64,000 nt of DNA from Catonia carolina. Its lineage: Eukaryota > Arthropoda > Insecta > Hemiptera > Achilidae. This document shows, in pieces, positions 44,414-54,330 of this stretch. The notes under the pieces are model-generated. The model was not told the DNA's origin, did not search any database, and saw nothing but the letters and a program-made list of their open reading frames with translations. The number at the start of each line of letters is the position of its first letter. Positions within the stretch are counted from its first letter, which is position 1. The stretch lies in NCBI GenBank assembly GCA_035578175.1, contig JAQMRL010000001.1:185949283-186013282 (forward strand). Direction: 5' to 3'. Both the position numbers and the translations under genes were made by a program.

Positions 44414-44602
44414 GTTTACCACAGCCGCTTCCTTGGACCAGTGGTTTGCGAGCAACGCTGCAAAGTGGAGATCCCAGGTTTCATTCCCGGCCAGTGTGTG
44501 GAAAATTATTACAATATCAAACTCACCGTTCCTTCATCTGAATTAGTCGCTAATTACCTAGAAGTTGATTCGACTGAAAATAAATTAAAAAAAAAAAATT
44601 TC
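44414..44602 (+). mobile_element. SINE, family S1
   Basis: The head contains CCAGTGGTTTGCGAGCAACG and GTTTCATTCCCGG (B box, one change), then GTTCCTTCATCTGAATTAG, GTCGCTAATTACC, GTTGATTCGACTGAAAATAA and A12. Confidence 0.75.
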
Positions 44603-44686
44603 TGTCAAAATTTAAACATATTAGAAGAATAATAATGGCCGACTGAACATATTAGTTCCATTTTAAAACAACGAAATTTCCTTTAA

Positions 44687-45239
44687 CCCTTTCAGTGCCG
44701 AAACAATATTTTAAAAGTTTGATGTAAAGTGTCATTTAATTTGAATAAGTGTGTTCAGTAAAGTGTGTGATAATTTGCTGGCGTAATCCTTCCATTGCCG
44801 ACCAAAATTTCAAAGTTATAGAAAAATAAAATTCCTGTTAAAAATCAATTTTTATTGTGTTCATAAAAAAAAGAAATCTTTCTAACACTAAAAAAATTGA
44901 AAATATTTTTTTTAGTTTATATAAAGTCGCATCGACAGCTTGGTCATTAGCAACTACTGTGGGTTTTGGTACCTTAACGGTGGTTTTAACGTGTTAAAAT
45001 TTCCTGACCCTAGCCGGGAATCAAAACCGGGACCTTCCACTTTGCAGGCTAGCGCGCTAGTCACTAATAATTTCAAAATACATTATTCCATTAATTTTTG
45101 TTTAAAAGTTTTTTTGGAAATGTTCGGTTATCCGGGCGTTGGCACTTTATGCATAACTTACTAACGTCCGGTTAACCGGATGTTATCACTATGTAAAAAA
45201 TATCGACGTCTTGTTTTCCGGACGTTGGTACTGAAAGGG
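44687..45239. mobile_element. piggyBac-type MITE with nested SINE
   Basis: The target duplication is TTAA at both ends (44683-44686 and 45240-45243) and the termini are inverted: left CCCTTTCAGTGCCG, right (reverse complement) CCCTTTCAGTACCA. TTAA plus a CCCT start is diagnostic of piggyBac-type elements. There is no transposase. About 140 bp of the interior is an S1 SINE; without it the MITE is about 410 bp. Near the right end GTCCGGTTAACCGGATG and TTCCGGACGTTGG add subterminal symmetry. Confidence 0.88.
44925..45066 (-). mobile_element. S1 SINE nested in piggyBac MITE
   Basis: Minus strand: AGTGACTAGCGCGCTAGCCT head missing its first ~12 bases, B box GGTTTTGATTCCCGG, AAATTTTAACACGTTAAAAC and tail GATGCGACTTTATATAAAC. 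Flanking TTGAAAATA and TTCAAAATA may be the target duplication. Confidence 0.85.
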
Positions 45240-46095
45240 TTAACTAAACATACGTAAACTAAATTAATTCTAATCTGGAACGTATAAGTAGAAGATTTAA
45301 TTCATTACTCTATTTTGAATTCGCTTTCAAAAGGACCTGGAGAAAATAATATTTATAATCGTTCGATTTAGAAGAAACCATCCATGATTGCATTCTATTG
45401 TCTATGTTATACAGATACCAACCTGGCACCAGCAATAATAATAATAATTTAGAACAATACGCAGCTGTTCAGATAATACTAGTGGAAGATAAACAACCAG
45501 GAGGGAAATTTCGGTGCCGCAAGTGGCCATTATTCATTAAAGTAGGTTCGAGTACGAGGGGGCAACATTGCGGCTAGCCAAATATCTGACCGATGATCTT
45601 GTTTTCTGCTGTACAAACTGCGCATGGCTTCACAATTCGCTTCCCGTTCCACAATTCCGCGTATTTATACTATCCGCAAACTCATACTCTACACCCTGCA
45701 CCAATTCATCCCTCATCACCCCTTTACACCGTTCCGTCGTATATACAATAACAATATCGTGAATCCAACCACTTAAAACTTGTACCGTTAAAATAAGTCA
45801 ACAAAGTCTTTCATTCCCTATCGAGTCATCCATCCGTTCAGCCAATGTAAAGTTCCATAACGCGTTACAATATTGATCCAAAAATTCAATCTAACCAGAA
45901 GAGGCAAGATAATCGTCCCCCTTGTACCGAAATAATGAAATTATCTACAACATTGTAAAGAACTACGTTTACAATACAGTAATTAGTTTAGTTTCCAAAT
46001 AAATTTCTAAATCTGACTAAATACGGATATATTTTTATCAGTATTTACCATAAAAGTTTTGAAAATGAAGTTTATTTACCGAGAAAGATTAACGT
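45240..46095. other. Mixed stretch; CpG-richer patch at 45540-45900
   Basis: 45240-45540 is AT-rich without features. 45540-45900 has clearly more CpG and GC than its surroundings but no recognised protein or repeat. It includes the TATA-like site described next. Confidence 0.4.
45635..45669 (-). promoter_or_regulatory. TATA-like site in CpG-richer patch
   Basis: TATAAATACGCGG on the minus strand (TATA box 45662-45669) sits in the CpG-richer patch. A start site would fall near 45635. No clear initiator is seen at the right distance. Confidence 0.2.
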
Positions 46096-46100
46096 AACTT

Positions 46101-46162
46101 ACCTGCCAGCCATTTTTCCTTTCTTTTCTCCCACTCTTCGTATTAACTTTTAAACTTTTATA
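46101..46162 (-). promoter_or_regulatory. Possible TATA box, start codon and first donor
   Basis: Minus strand: TATAAAAG (46155-46162), then 41 nt later GAAAAATGGCTGGCAG/GTAAGT with ATG at 46111-46113 and a perfect donor consensus at 46103/46102. The start-codon context (A at -3, G at +4) is good. It could be a minimal first exon encoding Met-Ala-Gly. Perfect-looking donors also occur by chance here, for example at 10677 inside a Jockey remnant. Confidence 0.2.
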
Positions 46163-46164
46163 AC

Positions 46165-46730
46165 GGGAATTACTTTACCTCACAGTATAATTTACCGCGT
46201 TACTTAATCGCTTTACCTAAAATAAATTAAGTTTACTTTCGTAAATTTTCAGCTTGGTTCTTAATAAAGGTAAATAAATAACGTAAAAGATGGCTAAATT
46301 TAATCGTTAGTGGGAAATTGTCTGTTTTATTATTATAATGGTTACCGTACTTTCTCATGAAATAATTATTTCCTGTTATTAATATGTCATGAACTTAAAC
46401 GCAGACTTTAATTTCTGTCAAAAACTTTATAGTATAATAAATATAGTTAAATAATTAATAAAAGTCATACTGAAATAACTTTTTTTTATAATCACTTGTT
46501 TTAAAAACATTCTTTTAATTCGGAAGTTACAGTGAAAAGGAAACCAGTCAAGTTTTTATTCTACTGCAATTTTTATTAAAAACCAATCTTACTTTTAAAC
46601 TATAACTAACTTATATTGTCATTAAAAAATTGTTTAACCTCTCCAAGGACATTCCGTCCGTAAACTAGTAAAGACGTGTATCTAAAAAAATGATTTTTAG
46701 ATAAGACCGGCAACATACTAATTTTTTATG
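46165..46730. other. AT-rich stretch, no recognised gene
   Basis: No motif recognised. Confidence 0.35.
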
Positions 46731-46855
46731 CCCGTGAAAAATCAAAAAATGTAGATAATATTACAAAGTTTGCGGTATTGCATCACTATTGTTAGTGATG
46801 ATAACTAAAATTCAGTTATTTGGTGTAATATTATCTAAATTTGATTTTTCACGGG
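46731..46855. mobile_element. 125-bp hairpin MITE-like element
   Basis: The outer inverted arms are CCCGTGAAAAATCAAA and TTTGATTTTTCACGGG, and the match continues with AGATAATATTACA. Inside are two smaller hairpins, ATCACTATTGTTAGTGAT and ATAACTAAAATTCAGTTAT. The whole folds into one long stem with two side hairpins. Superfamily unknown. Confidence 0.75.
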
Positions 46856-47252
46856 TAAAAACTATGAAAATTTAAATCAAATTAACAAAAATTACTTTAA
46901 ATCATATCTTTACTCTGTCAGAAAACTTGTCTACTCATAGGGTAAGCCCACAGTAAACGCTGGTCGCAGGTCGCTTAAATGTGGGAGCCTGCTAGGCCAT
47001 TATATTTTAATCGGACATCTCCCAGTAAACGCTGGTGGGGAAATGTGCGCGCTGGTCATTTGCGCATATCAGCTCACGGGTTTGTTTTGTATAAACCTGC
47101 CTGCTGCTTGCTGGCAGGTTGCTAAGTGTACTTGGCGTCGTATAATACTTACGTATTCATACATAATAGCAAATTGTTAAATAATTACAACATCGGTTTA
47201 TAAAAATAACTTAAAAAGATTATTACTGGCCAAACAATACTTTAAAATACTC

Positions 47253-47412
47253 TCATCATGCGGTCCTGGGTTCGAATCCCACTCAGGCACGGCATATTTT
47301 CATACGTTACAAAAAATCATTTCGTCCTCCATCGTACAAAAAGTTACACCCCAACGTCGTCGCTAATGACCGTTGTAGTTGATGCTTCGTTAAATAAATG
47401 AATTAAAAAATA
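47253..47412 (+). mobile_element. SINE S2, 5'-truncated, nested in Harbinger
   Basis: It begins TCATCATGCGGTCCTGGGTT in the middle of the tRNA-like head and keeps the B box GGTTCGAATCCC, the GTCGTCGCTAATGACC core and GTTGATGCTTCGTTAAATAA. It is very close to 18490-18690. Confidence 0.85.
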
Positions 47413-47499
47413 AAATACTTTAAAAAATTGAATAACGGTTGTCAAAATGTTTAAAATATGTATTACTACAAAGTAATCACAAGTCTTTCTTACGGTAAA

Positions 47500-47765
47500 A
47501 TTGCTTGCTTGTGCAAGTTGCATTTTTGTTTTTGAAGACGAGTTCTACTTTAGACAATACAAAATTAAACGTTTCCAGTGTCATTCTCATGAATTTAAAA
47601 GACTGTCTATCTCTTTTTTAATTGCGGAAAAAGATGATAATACTCGTTGTACAATTTTCTGTTCTTATTAATATCACTAACGGTATCGTCTTTAAATGAT
47701 AATAATTTCGTGTAAACGTTTTCCATTAGAAATAATTCATCATCACTGCTGCTACTGGAACTCAT
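47500..47765 (-). pseudogene. Harbinger transposase N-terminal remnant
   Basis: From ATG at 47763-47765 the minus strand encodes 52 residues: MSSSSSSDDELFLMENVYTK, then DINKNRKLYNEYYHLFPQLK and a TAG at 47607. In another frame it goes on FKFMRMTLETFNFVLSKVE. EYH-LFPQL followed by F-x-x-FRM-x-x-ETF is the conserved N-terminal region of HARBI1/PIF transposases, before the DDE domain. The DDE domain is missing. The start lies near the right terminus of the element, in the expected orientation. Confidence 0.75.
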
Positions 47766-47899
47766 GTTGAATACCGACAACTGAATGACGGTTACATGCT
47801 CCCACTATGCGCGCTCGCCAGCGTGAATCAGCACCTGCGACCAGCGACCATCGACCAGCCCCTGCTACCAGCGTCCACTGTGCGCTTACCCATATACTA

Positions 47900-48550
47900 T
47901 AACAGTCCCCTAAAGCCTCAGACAAACACAGTTAAGTATTTAGGCCTTACAGAAGACAAGAAACTGACAGAACCACAACACTTGACAAAAAAAATTTCGC
48001 TAAATCACAGATTATAGATTTTATACTCGCTTCTCCGTAGTACGTAATTTATGATTGCCTATTAAAGAAAAAATACATTTGTACAACTACTTAACTCGGA
48101 CAATGTGGATGCACGGAACTTCAATCCATAATTCAGAAAAAACAAAACAAATATAAACAAGATACAAGCTTTACAAAACAAATTTTTACGTTAAATAACA
48201 TGTACTTCCAACTAACTTACGTACACAATTTTATTATTCATTGTTATCTCAATATAAATATATTACTTATATTAAATACATTAAGATACGAGTAATACCT
48301 TTATAAATACTCGTATAATACCTTTAAAAAAATTGTACACTCATTTTCGTTGAAAATTAATTAATTATACAAATCCAGTGGTACGACCTTTGTAACACCC
48401 ACACCTGCCACAAAATCCGCAAGGGAGATTAAATAGATGCTGGAATAAGGATCTAATATTGAACACCAAAGAGGGGTTGCCACTGGGAGATAACAGTCAC
48501 GACAAAAACAAGACATTACATACGTACATTATCGTAAATACTGCTGGTTG
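47900..48550 (+). pseudogene. Jockey-like RT remnant, third subfamily
   Basis: Frames on the plus strand: PLKPQTNTVKYLGLTEDKKL, QHLTKKISLNHRL, IKEKIHLYNYL-like residues, MWMHGTSIHNSEKTKQINI and IQALQNKFLR. YLGL-x-x-D-K-x-LTW and LYK-x-x-LKP-x-W-x-x-G give the Jockey C-terminal order. Degraded sequence to 48550 aligns with 58430-58860 (shared GATACTGGAATA-GGATCT, CAAGACAAAAAC, TAAATACTGCT). The Harbinger insertion lies only 8 bp upstream and may have split or abutted the element. Confidence 0.75.
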
Positions 48551-48743
48551 CAATAAATTACAGTTTGTAATTGTTTATAAATGAGGACAAAAATAAATTA
48601 AAAGTTTTGTCCTTAAGGTATACATGTTTCAACTTATTTTAATGTTCTTATAATTACGTGCAACACTCGTACATAAGCTCATGCAATAAAAATTATACAT
48701 TTATTTATTTATTTTGCTTTTACTGCCATATTAGACCACTCAA

Positions 48744-49394
48744 TCAATTTTTGGAGGCTTTTCTCCTAGCCCAGTAATCTCTCATCACTTGGGCTCTTCT
48801 TTCCCGTTCTGCTTCCGAATAAATCACCTTTCTCCTCTTTATTTCTATTTCTTTAAATCTAGTCTCACTTTGGTGTAATATTTTCAATTTATTCGTTTTT
48901 TGCCTTAAGTCTTGTTCTGTAATCCGTAGTTCCGCCATATCTTCCTTGACCTCTTTTATCCATCGTGGATGTTGTTTGGATGTAATCAATCATTCCACCG
49001 GTTGTTTTAAAACTCTAGTCTCTGGTGTTCTGAGAATGTGCCCGAAGAAGGAAACTCTCTTCTTTCTCATCTTGTCTAGTATTGAATCCGTATGTTTGTA
49101 TACTTGCTTGTTTGGCAACAGCACCCACATCCCGTCTTTCTGGTGATTCTTGCCAATACACGCTCTTAGAATCCTTCTTTCTATTTTCAGGACACCTTCT
49201 ATTTTGCCTTTCAAGCCTTTCAGATTGAAGAGGGTTTCACTGCAATACGCAACTTCCGGCTGAACTACTGTTTTATAATGTCTTAATTTGGTCTGGATTG
49301 ATAGTGACTTTTTATTGTATGTATATCTAGTTGTAAGGGCTTGTAGATATGGTGCCAAAACTTCTAGAAATAGCCAAACAGACATCTCCACCAA
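48744..49394 (-). pseudogene. Non-LTR RT C-terminus, one stop from open
   Basis: One minus-strand frame of about 216 codons is broken by a single TGA at 48990-48992. Landmarks: KLRHYKTVVQPEVAYCSETL, GVLKIERRILRACIGKN, DSILDKMRKKRVSFFGHILR, then after the stop HPRWIKEVKEDMAELRI, RKVIYSEAERERRAQVMRDY and WARRKASKN at the end. It has the same architecture as 13170-13494 but longer and better kept. The basic C-terminal tail is presumably the true end of the protein. Confidence 0.85.
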
Positions 49395-49500
49395 ACTCTA
49401 GAAAGAAACACGCGTGGTGGAATCAAACTTGTGATGATGCGGTAAATAGAAGACACCAAGCCTGGATTGACCACCAAACCAGGAGAACAGAGAATTATAC
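49380..49500 (+). pseudogene. Non-LTR linker fragment (between endonuclease and RT)
   Basis: The plus strand reads PPNSRKKHAWWNQTCDDAVN, RRHQAWIDHQTRRTEN. W-W-N-x-x-C-x-x-A-V-x-x-R is the conserved linker just after the endonuclease in insect non-LTR ORF2. It lies head to head with the minus-strand fragment and overlaps its first ~15 bp, so the two form an inverted junction. Confidence 0.7.
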
Positions 49501-49504
49501 ATTA

Positions 49505-52125
49505 TTTTAACAAATGTTTTGTATAAAATGATAATACATTTACAGAATAAAATACGTAATCCGGGTAATATGATTTAAATTTTTCATTTATGTCATCTGA
49601 AGCAACCCGACTTGTAAAGTTTTATGGCTTTTCAGGTTCAATCTGTCTAAGGAAATGATAATGTAAAGCTAGGGACAATGGTTTGATAAATTTCACAAAC
49701 CACTAGGTCAAAAAGCAATAAAAATATAACCAAGATGCTTTTAGGTTATTAAATCATTTTTCTACGTACCGTAGTTCTTTTATGAAGACTATTTTCAATC
49801 AGAGGATGATAATTGGTAAAAAACTTAATTTATTTTGTACTAGTTATCACTTCAGTTATGTAATAAACGTTAGTAATATTTTTAAATACGCAACTGCAAC
49901 AGTACACTCTGATCTCAAATTCAGAACAATAACTAATTACTTATTAATGTTTACTGAAAGTCGAAAATCTTACATTCAAGAATGCCTAATTTACAGATAT
50001 TTCACATTCTTCTTAAACAAATCTTTACAGTAGATCGAGTAGGCTAAGTTATGTCACTTGAGTCTACCAAAACTGATGTCGCTGTTGTCTAAAAGATTTA
50101 TAGCCTATAAATTTGAACGGTCATGAAGCCTTTGGTATCGTTCATTGAACAATTTTATTTCCTGTTTTACGTTTTCACTGGTACATCAACCTAGAATTAT
50201 CTATTTCTGACATACCAAGCATTTTTTAAAATTTCTCTGATAGTTTCCGTTTGAAACCGCTCAAGTATTTATATGTTAGAATTACTGACGGTTCCCCAGA
50301 GTTTAATTCTCTAAGTCCACATTGGTTTTAATACGGATATATAGAGAGTGCAAGATAATTTTAATTATCGGTTTAACAACCACTACGTATTCTTTACTTT
50401 GAGGTTCAATTGATAATGAATATGCATTTTCCACGTTAGCCTACAATCCAGGTGCAATCTAACAACAGAAATCTTACAAAATTAGACGATGGACTCAGTT
50501 TTCGGTTGAATTACTCTCCAGGGCAGCCTTGATGTCACAGCGTGAACGTTACATGAACCAACTTTTCTTCAGTTACTTCAGTAACTAATGTTACATTTTA
50601 AGATTAGTTTACTTTTTACTAATTTTATACCACCTGTAGCCTATTATCAATAATGTGCAAAAAGGTTGGACGTAAAATTTAAAAAAACCCTTCTTATGGT
50701 GACCACAAAATTTTATTAGTTCTAGAATTACATTTCCCGCAGCGAACTCGACTGAGCGAAAAAATATACATTCTGTCAAACCAGGAGAGTAGATAACGCA
50801 AATAAGTTCTTACTTTTTGGATTAACTTTTTAATGAAGATTTTATTTAATCATTCTATACATTTCTTAATAAAATAAAACATGGACCATCAAAAATGTAA
50901 CAATATAAACCACGTTATAAATGGTAAATGATAAAAAACCCTCGTTTAATAGACGAAGCTTTAAGGATTAAATCAATATTATTCATCGTACTAAATAGAA
51001 TTTTATTCCATCATTGTAAAAATAAAATAAGTTAAACAGAACTTTTTACTTCGTAATAATAGGATTAAAATAAAGTACCTTTCGACTCGAATGAATTTAA
51101 TTGATAACATTATTTTCAATTTTTCCTTCTACAATAATCTCTTTTCTGGATTAGTTATAAAAAAAATTAAATGTATTTTCTGATCTGTGAGGAGTACGAA
51201 TGGATATAGTTTATTATTTTATATTTTTAGTACATTGTATTTAATTCTGTATTTAATGCTTTAATTAAATATTAGGAATCATTTATCTAAATATAATTTA
51301 AAAAATTAATAACAATAATAACCCGATGATCCCCAGTAGCTCACTGCATGATGTCATTGTTTTTAATCTTCATTGATTTATTTTATAGAAAATATTTCAT
51401 CAGGTAATTGAATAAAGCTGGTGGTAATAATTTTATTTCTACTTTCAACAAAATTACTCGTAAAAATAAAAAGTTGTTTATTCACTACTTTTTACTTTAA
51501 CGGAAAGTAATCTCATTTTCTGAAGATTCGGACTGACAGATTACTAAAGGAAGAATTAAGTGACCCTAAGTAAACAAAGAAAAGAAAAAGAATTTATAAA
51601 TTACAAATACAAAAGGAAGAAAAATTATACGCTTGAAGATAGATGGTTAGTTTTCTTTGGTCAAGTCCCCACCCAATCATATCATACAGCTACTAGTGGT
51701 CTGTAAAAACCGTATAAATAGGTTTCCTGGTTGTCAAATGCAAGCTTTTCTCTTTTACAATTCTTTATACTTATGCCAAAGTGTACGTATAACAAAGAAT
51801 GATTTTTCCCAACTTCCGATTATTAGTTAAAAAATATATAAGAAAAAAGTTGTCTTCAAGTGAAATAAATTTCGAAATAATTTTGAACAAATGTAGAGAT
51901 TTAATCAGATTAACTGAAATATTTGTCGATAAAAATAAATATAACAGATTTAAAAACAAAATTTTAACATTTTTTTATAGTATTAAACTGTTTAAATGAT
52001 AATGCAGTAAAACATTATTTCAATTTAAGCTTACGGATATTATCAAGAGTAAGAATATAAAGAAAGATAAAAATAATAATATTATTTTATACTTCGTAGT
52101 TTATACTATACGGTAATAGCCATTA
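49505..52125. other. AT-rich stretch, no recognised gene
   Basis: About 2.6 kb without coding motif, SINE, inverted repeat or microsatellite of note. Open frames at 49782-50033 and 51799-51999 have no recognised domain. Confidence 0.4.
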
Positions 52126-52127
52126 CA

Positions 52128-52520
52128 GGTAGGTAGAGTGTTAAATTATTAGTCTATTTGTATTCGGACTGCTAGTTCCAGGGCTACAAAAAATAGCACT
52201 GTTTCTTATCACATGGTCAGCCAATTCTATGACTGAAGCATTTATGAACAGAAAAGGTAGAGGTGTAAAAGATACTAGCCACAGTTATCTCCTCTTCGAG
52301 TAATGAATTTCATTATACAGCCAGACCCTGTGGTGAATAAAGTAGAGGTTTTATTTGCAGGGTGAAAAATATGTGTGTTTCAGAGGGCCTTGTTCTGTTA
52401 AGCATACTTTTCCAGTCATTGAGAAAGTTAACCACCTCACTCCTCATTTTACTTAGTCCTTAGATTCAGGCTTCTAGAGGTTCAAACCAGCCTTTTGGCT
52501 GATGACCTAAACAACAATAA
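52128..52520 (+). repeat. R400 dispersed repeat, copy 5
   Basis: Colinear with copies 1-3, ending GGCTGATGACCTAAACAACA. It has a few deletions near 52405. Confidence 0.75.
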
Positions 52521-52524
52521 CAGT

Positions 52525-53412
52525 ACGGTAATGACATATTTTAAGTTAGTATAATAATTTTGATGAAAATAAGATAACAATAAATGTTAGCCCAGTTGCA
52601 AAATTTCATTTGCTAGAATTTTAAGTTCAAAGCTAAATTTTTAAAATTGGCTGTTTTTTAAGTTATAATTTTAGAATTGTGTTTAGAATTTATCCAAATA
52701 CTAGACAAAAACTGACCAAAGGACCTTCAGATTAGCTGTCGATCGCCTATTGAATTACTCACCAGAGCGATTACTGTACATATTTCTGCACAGTGAATGA
52801 CTGAGTTATTTTAATATCTAAATTTTCTTTCATAAAAATATATATTCTCTTTTTGTTAAAAAAATGTCGTCATAGAAATAAAAATGGTAATTTAGACCTT
52901 CTAAAAATGATGCTGTGATTTAGGTTTTCAAAGCGATACATATTCAGTTATTTTTACCTTCAATTTATCCTGAAATTACAAGTTAGTTTTATTTTTTCTG
53001 TTTGTATCTCACTAAGTGCTAAATCATGCATCTAAAGTAGATTTAACTCTGACCTCAGTAACAAAATAGTAGCCTATGTTTGTCGAGTTTGTACTACTTT
53101 TTTCTACTTTCTTTGCCCTTTTCAACATCACTCTTACATCCAATCTTTCACCATACCCTTACACTTTTTACTTCTTTTTTAAAAAATAACATATAAAACA
53201 TTCCTGATCAATCTAACATTCTATTCAACAAACGTAAACTAGTTTTCAAACACGACACGAATAGATTCATTCAAGTAATCCAGATTTCTTTTCACATTGA
53301 AGCAACGGTTTCTACATATTTGACAGGCTACTGAATGTGAATAGGCAATATTTATCTTTGAATTTCCTACTTGTTATAAAAAGTATCCACCTTCAATCAC
53401 TTTTAGACTGAC

Positions 53413-53415
<3 letters not shown>
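52525..53415. other. AT-rich stretch, no recognised gene
   Basis: No motif recognised. Confidence 0.4.

Positions 53416-53418
<3 letters not shown>

Positions 53419-53453
<35 letters not shown>
53419..53453 (+). repeat. (TAA)n microsatellite
   Basis: About 11-12 uninterrupted TAA units. Confidence 0.95.
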
Positions 53454-53455
<2 letters not shown>

Positions 53456-53539
53456 ACATTTTTTAGTTAATTTTTTTCAATTTTACACTACACTATTACT
53501 AGTGTTATTAAAATCAACGGAAATGTTTATTTAAACTTT

Positions 53540-53712
53540 TTTTAATTTATTTTAAGTTGCATATGCATGCTGGTTATCAGTAAATACTTTAGATTATGGG
53601 TTTTGGTTAATGAGATCTAAGACGTAATTATTTTCAGAACTTAGCCGAGAATCGAACTCAGAAGACCATCGCTTTTTAGTTCAGCAGTCACTACACCATG
53701 GAGGCGGCTATT
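53540..53712 (-). mobile_element. SINE, family S1
   Basis: Minus strand: CATGGTGTAGTGACTGCTGA head, B box GAGTTCGATTCTCGG, AATAATTACGTCTTAG in place of the usual spacer, and tail ATATGCAACTTAAAATAAAT. Confidence 0.75.
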
Positions 53713-53714
53713 TA

Positions 53715-54328
53715 GTAATTTAAATTTGATTTTTTTTCTTTATATAGAAACTTAAATAAAATTTCACTCGTATAATATTTTATAACACTATTTACTACAT
53801 GTTTGAAAATAATTTAGCTTATTATCTCAGCATCTAGCTCGTACTTATTTTCCTCATGATAGAAAACTTGACCAATTTAATTGTGAAATCCGGTTAAAAA
53901 AGTCTTATTTTCTTTTTATATTTTTAGAAAAATAATACCGTAATAAAAATTAAAGACAAAAACAAAAGAAAAGAAAAATAATATAACCCTCATACATTAG
54001 AAAAATATGTTAAAATCAAACCCTCCTTTTTTGGATGTGTTTGGAATCCCGACCAAAATAATTTTTGCGTTCAAAGACTTTTGGTGAAACAAAAAACTAT
54101 CTTCCAATGTTTATGTTAGGGGTGAGTTACTTCTAGGTTGTACCTCTGTAGTATGTGACAAGGATATTTATTATCGTAAAATCATTGTTAGAAACATGTT
54201 AAATTATTGTACCGCTAAAATAAAAAAGTTAATTTTTTAAAAATAAAAAATGAAAATAGTTATATTTACGAATACTTCTGACTAGATTCAAAACTGCTAT
54301 CTAAAGAGAAAAAAAATAGTCTCATAGA
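53715..54328. other. AT-rich stretch, no recognised gene
   Basis: No motif recognised. Confidence 0.4.
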
Positions 54329-54330
54329 TA

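Larger units (their letters stand above)
46940..47891. mobile_element. PIF/Harbinger-type element with nested SINE
   Basis: The termini are inverted: left GGGTAAGCCCACAGTAAACG, right (reverse complement) GGGTAAGCGCACAGTGGACG, both followed by CTGGT. The 3-bp duplication ATA flanks the element (46937-46939 and 47892-47894). Near both ends GCTGGTCGC-like motifs recur, as subterminal transposase sites. A 3-bp duplication, a GGG start and the transposase stub at 47607-47765 fit PIF/Harbinger. It contains an S2 SINE (47253-47412). The nuclease domain is lost, so it is non-autonomous. Confidence 0.85.

Noticed and set aside
49782..50033. 83-codon plus-strand frame
   Set aside because: No motif or context; chance frame.
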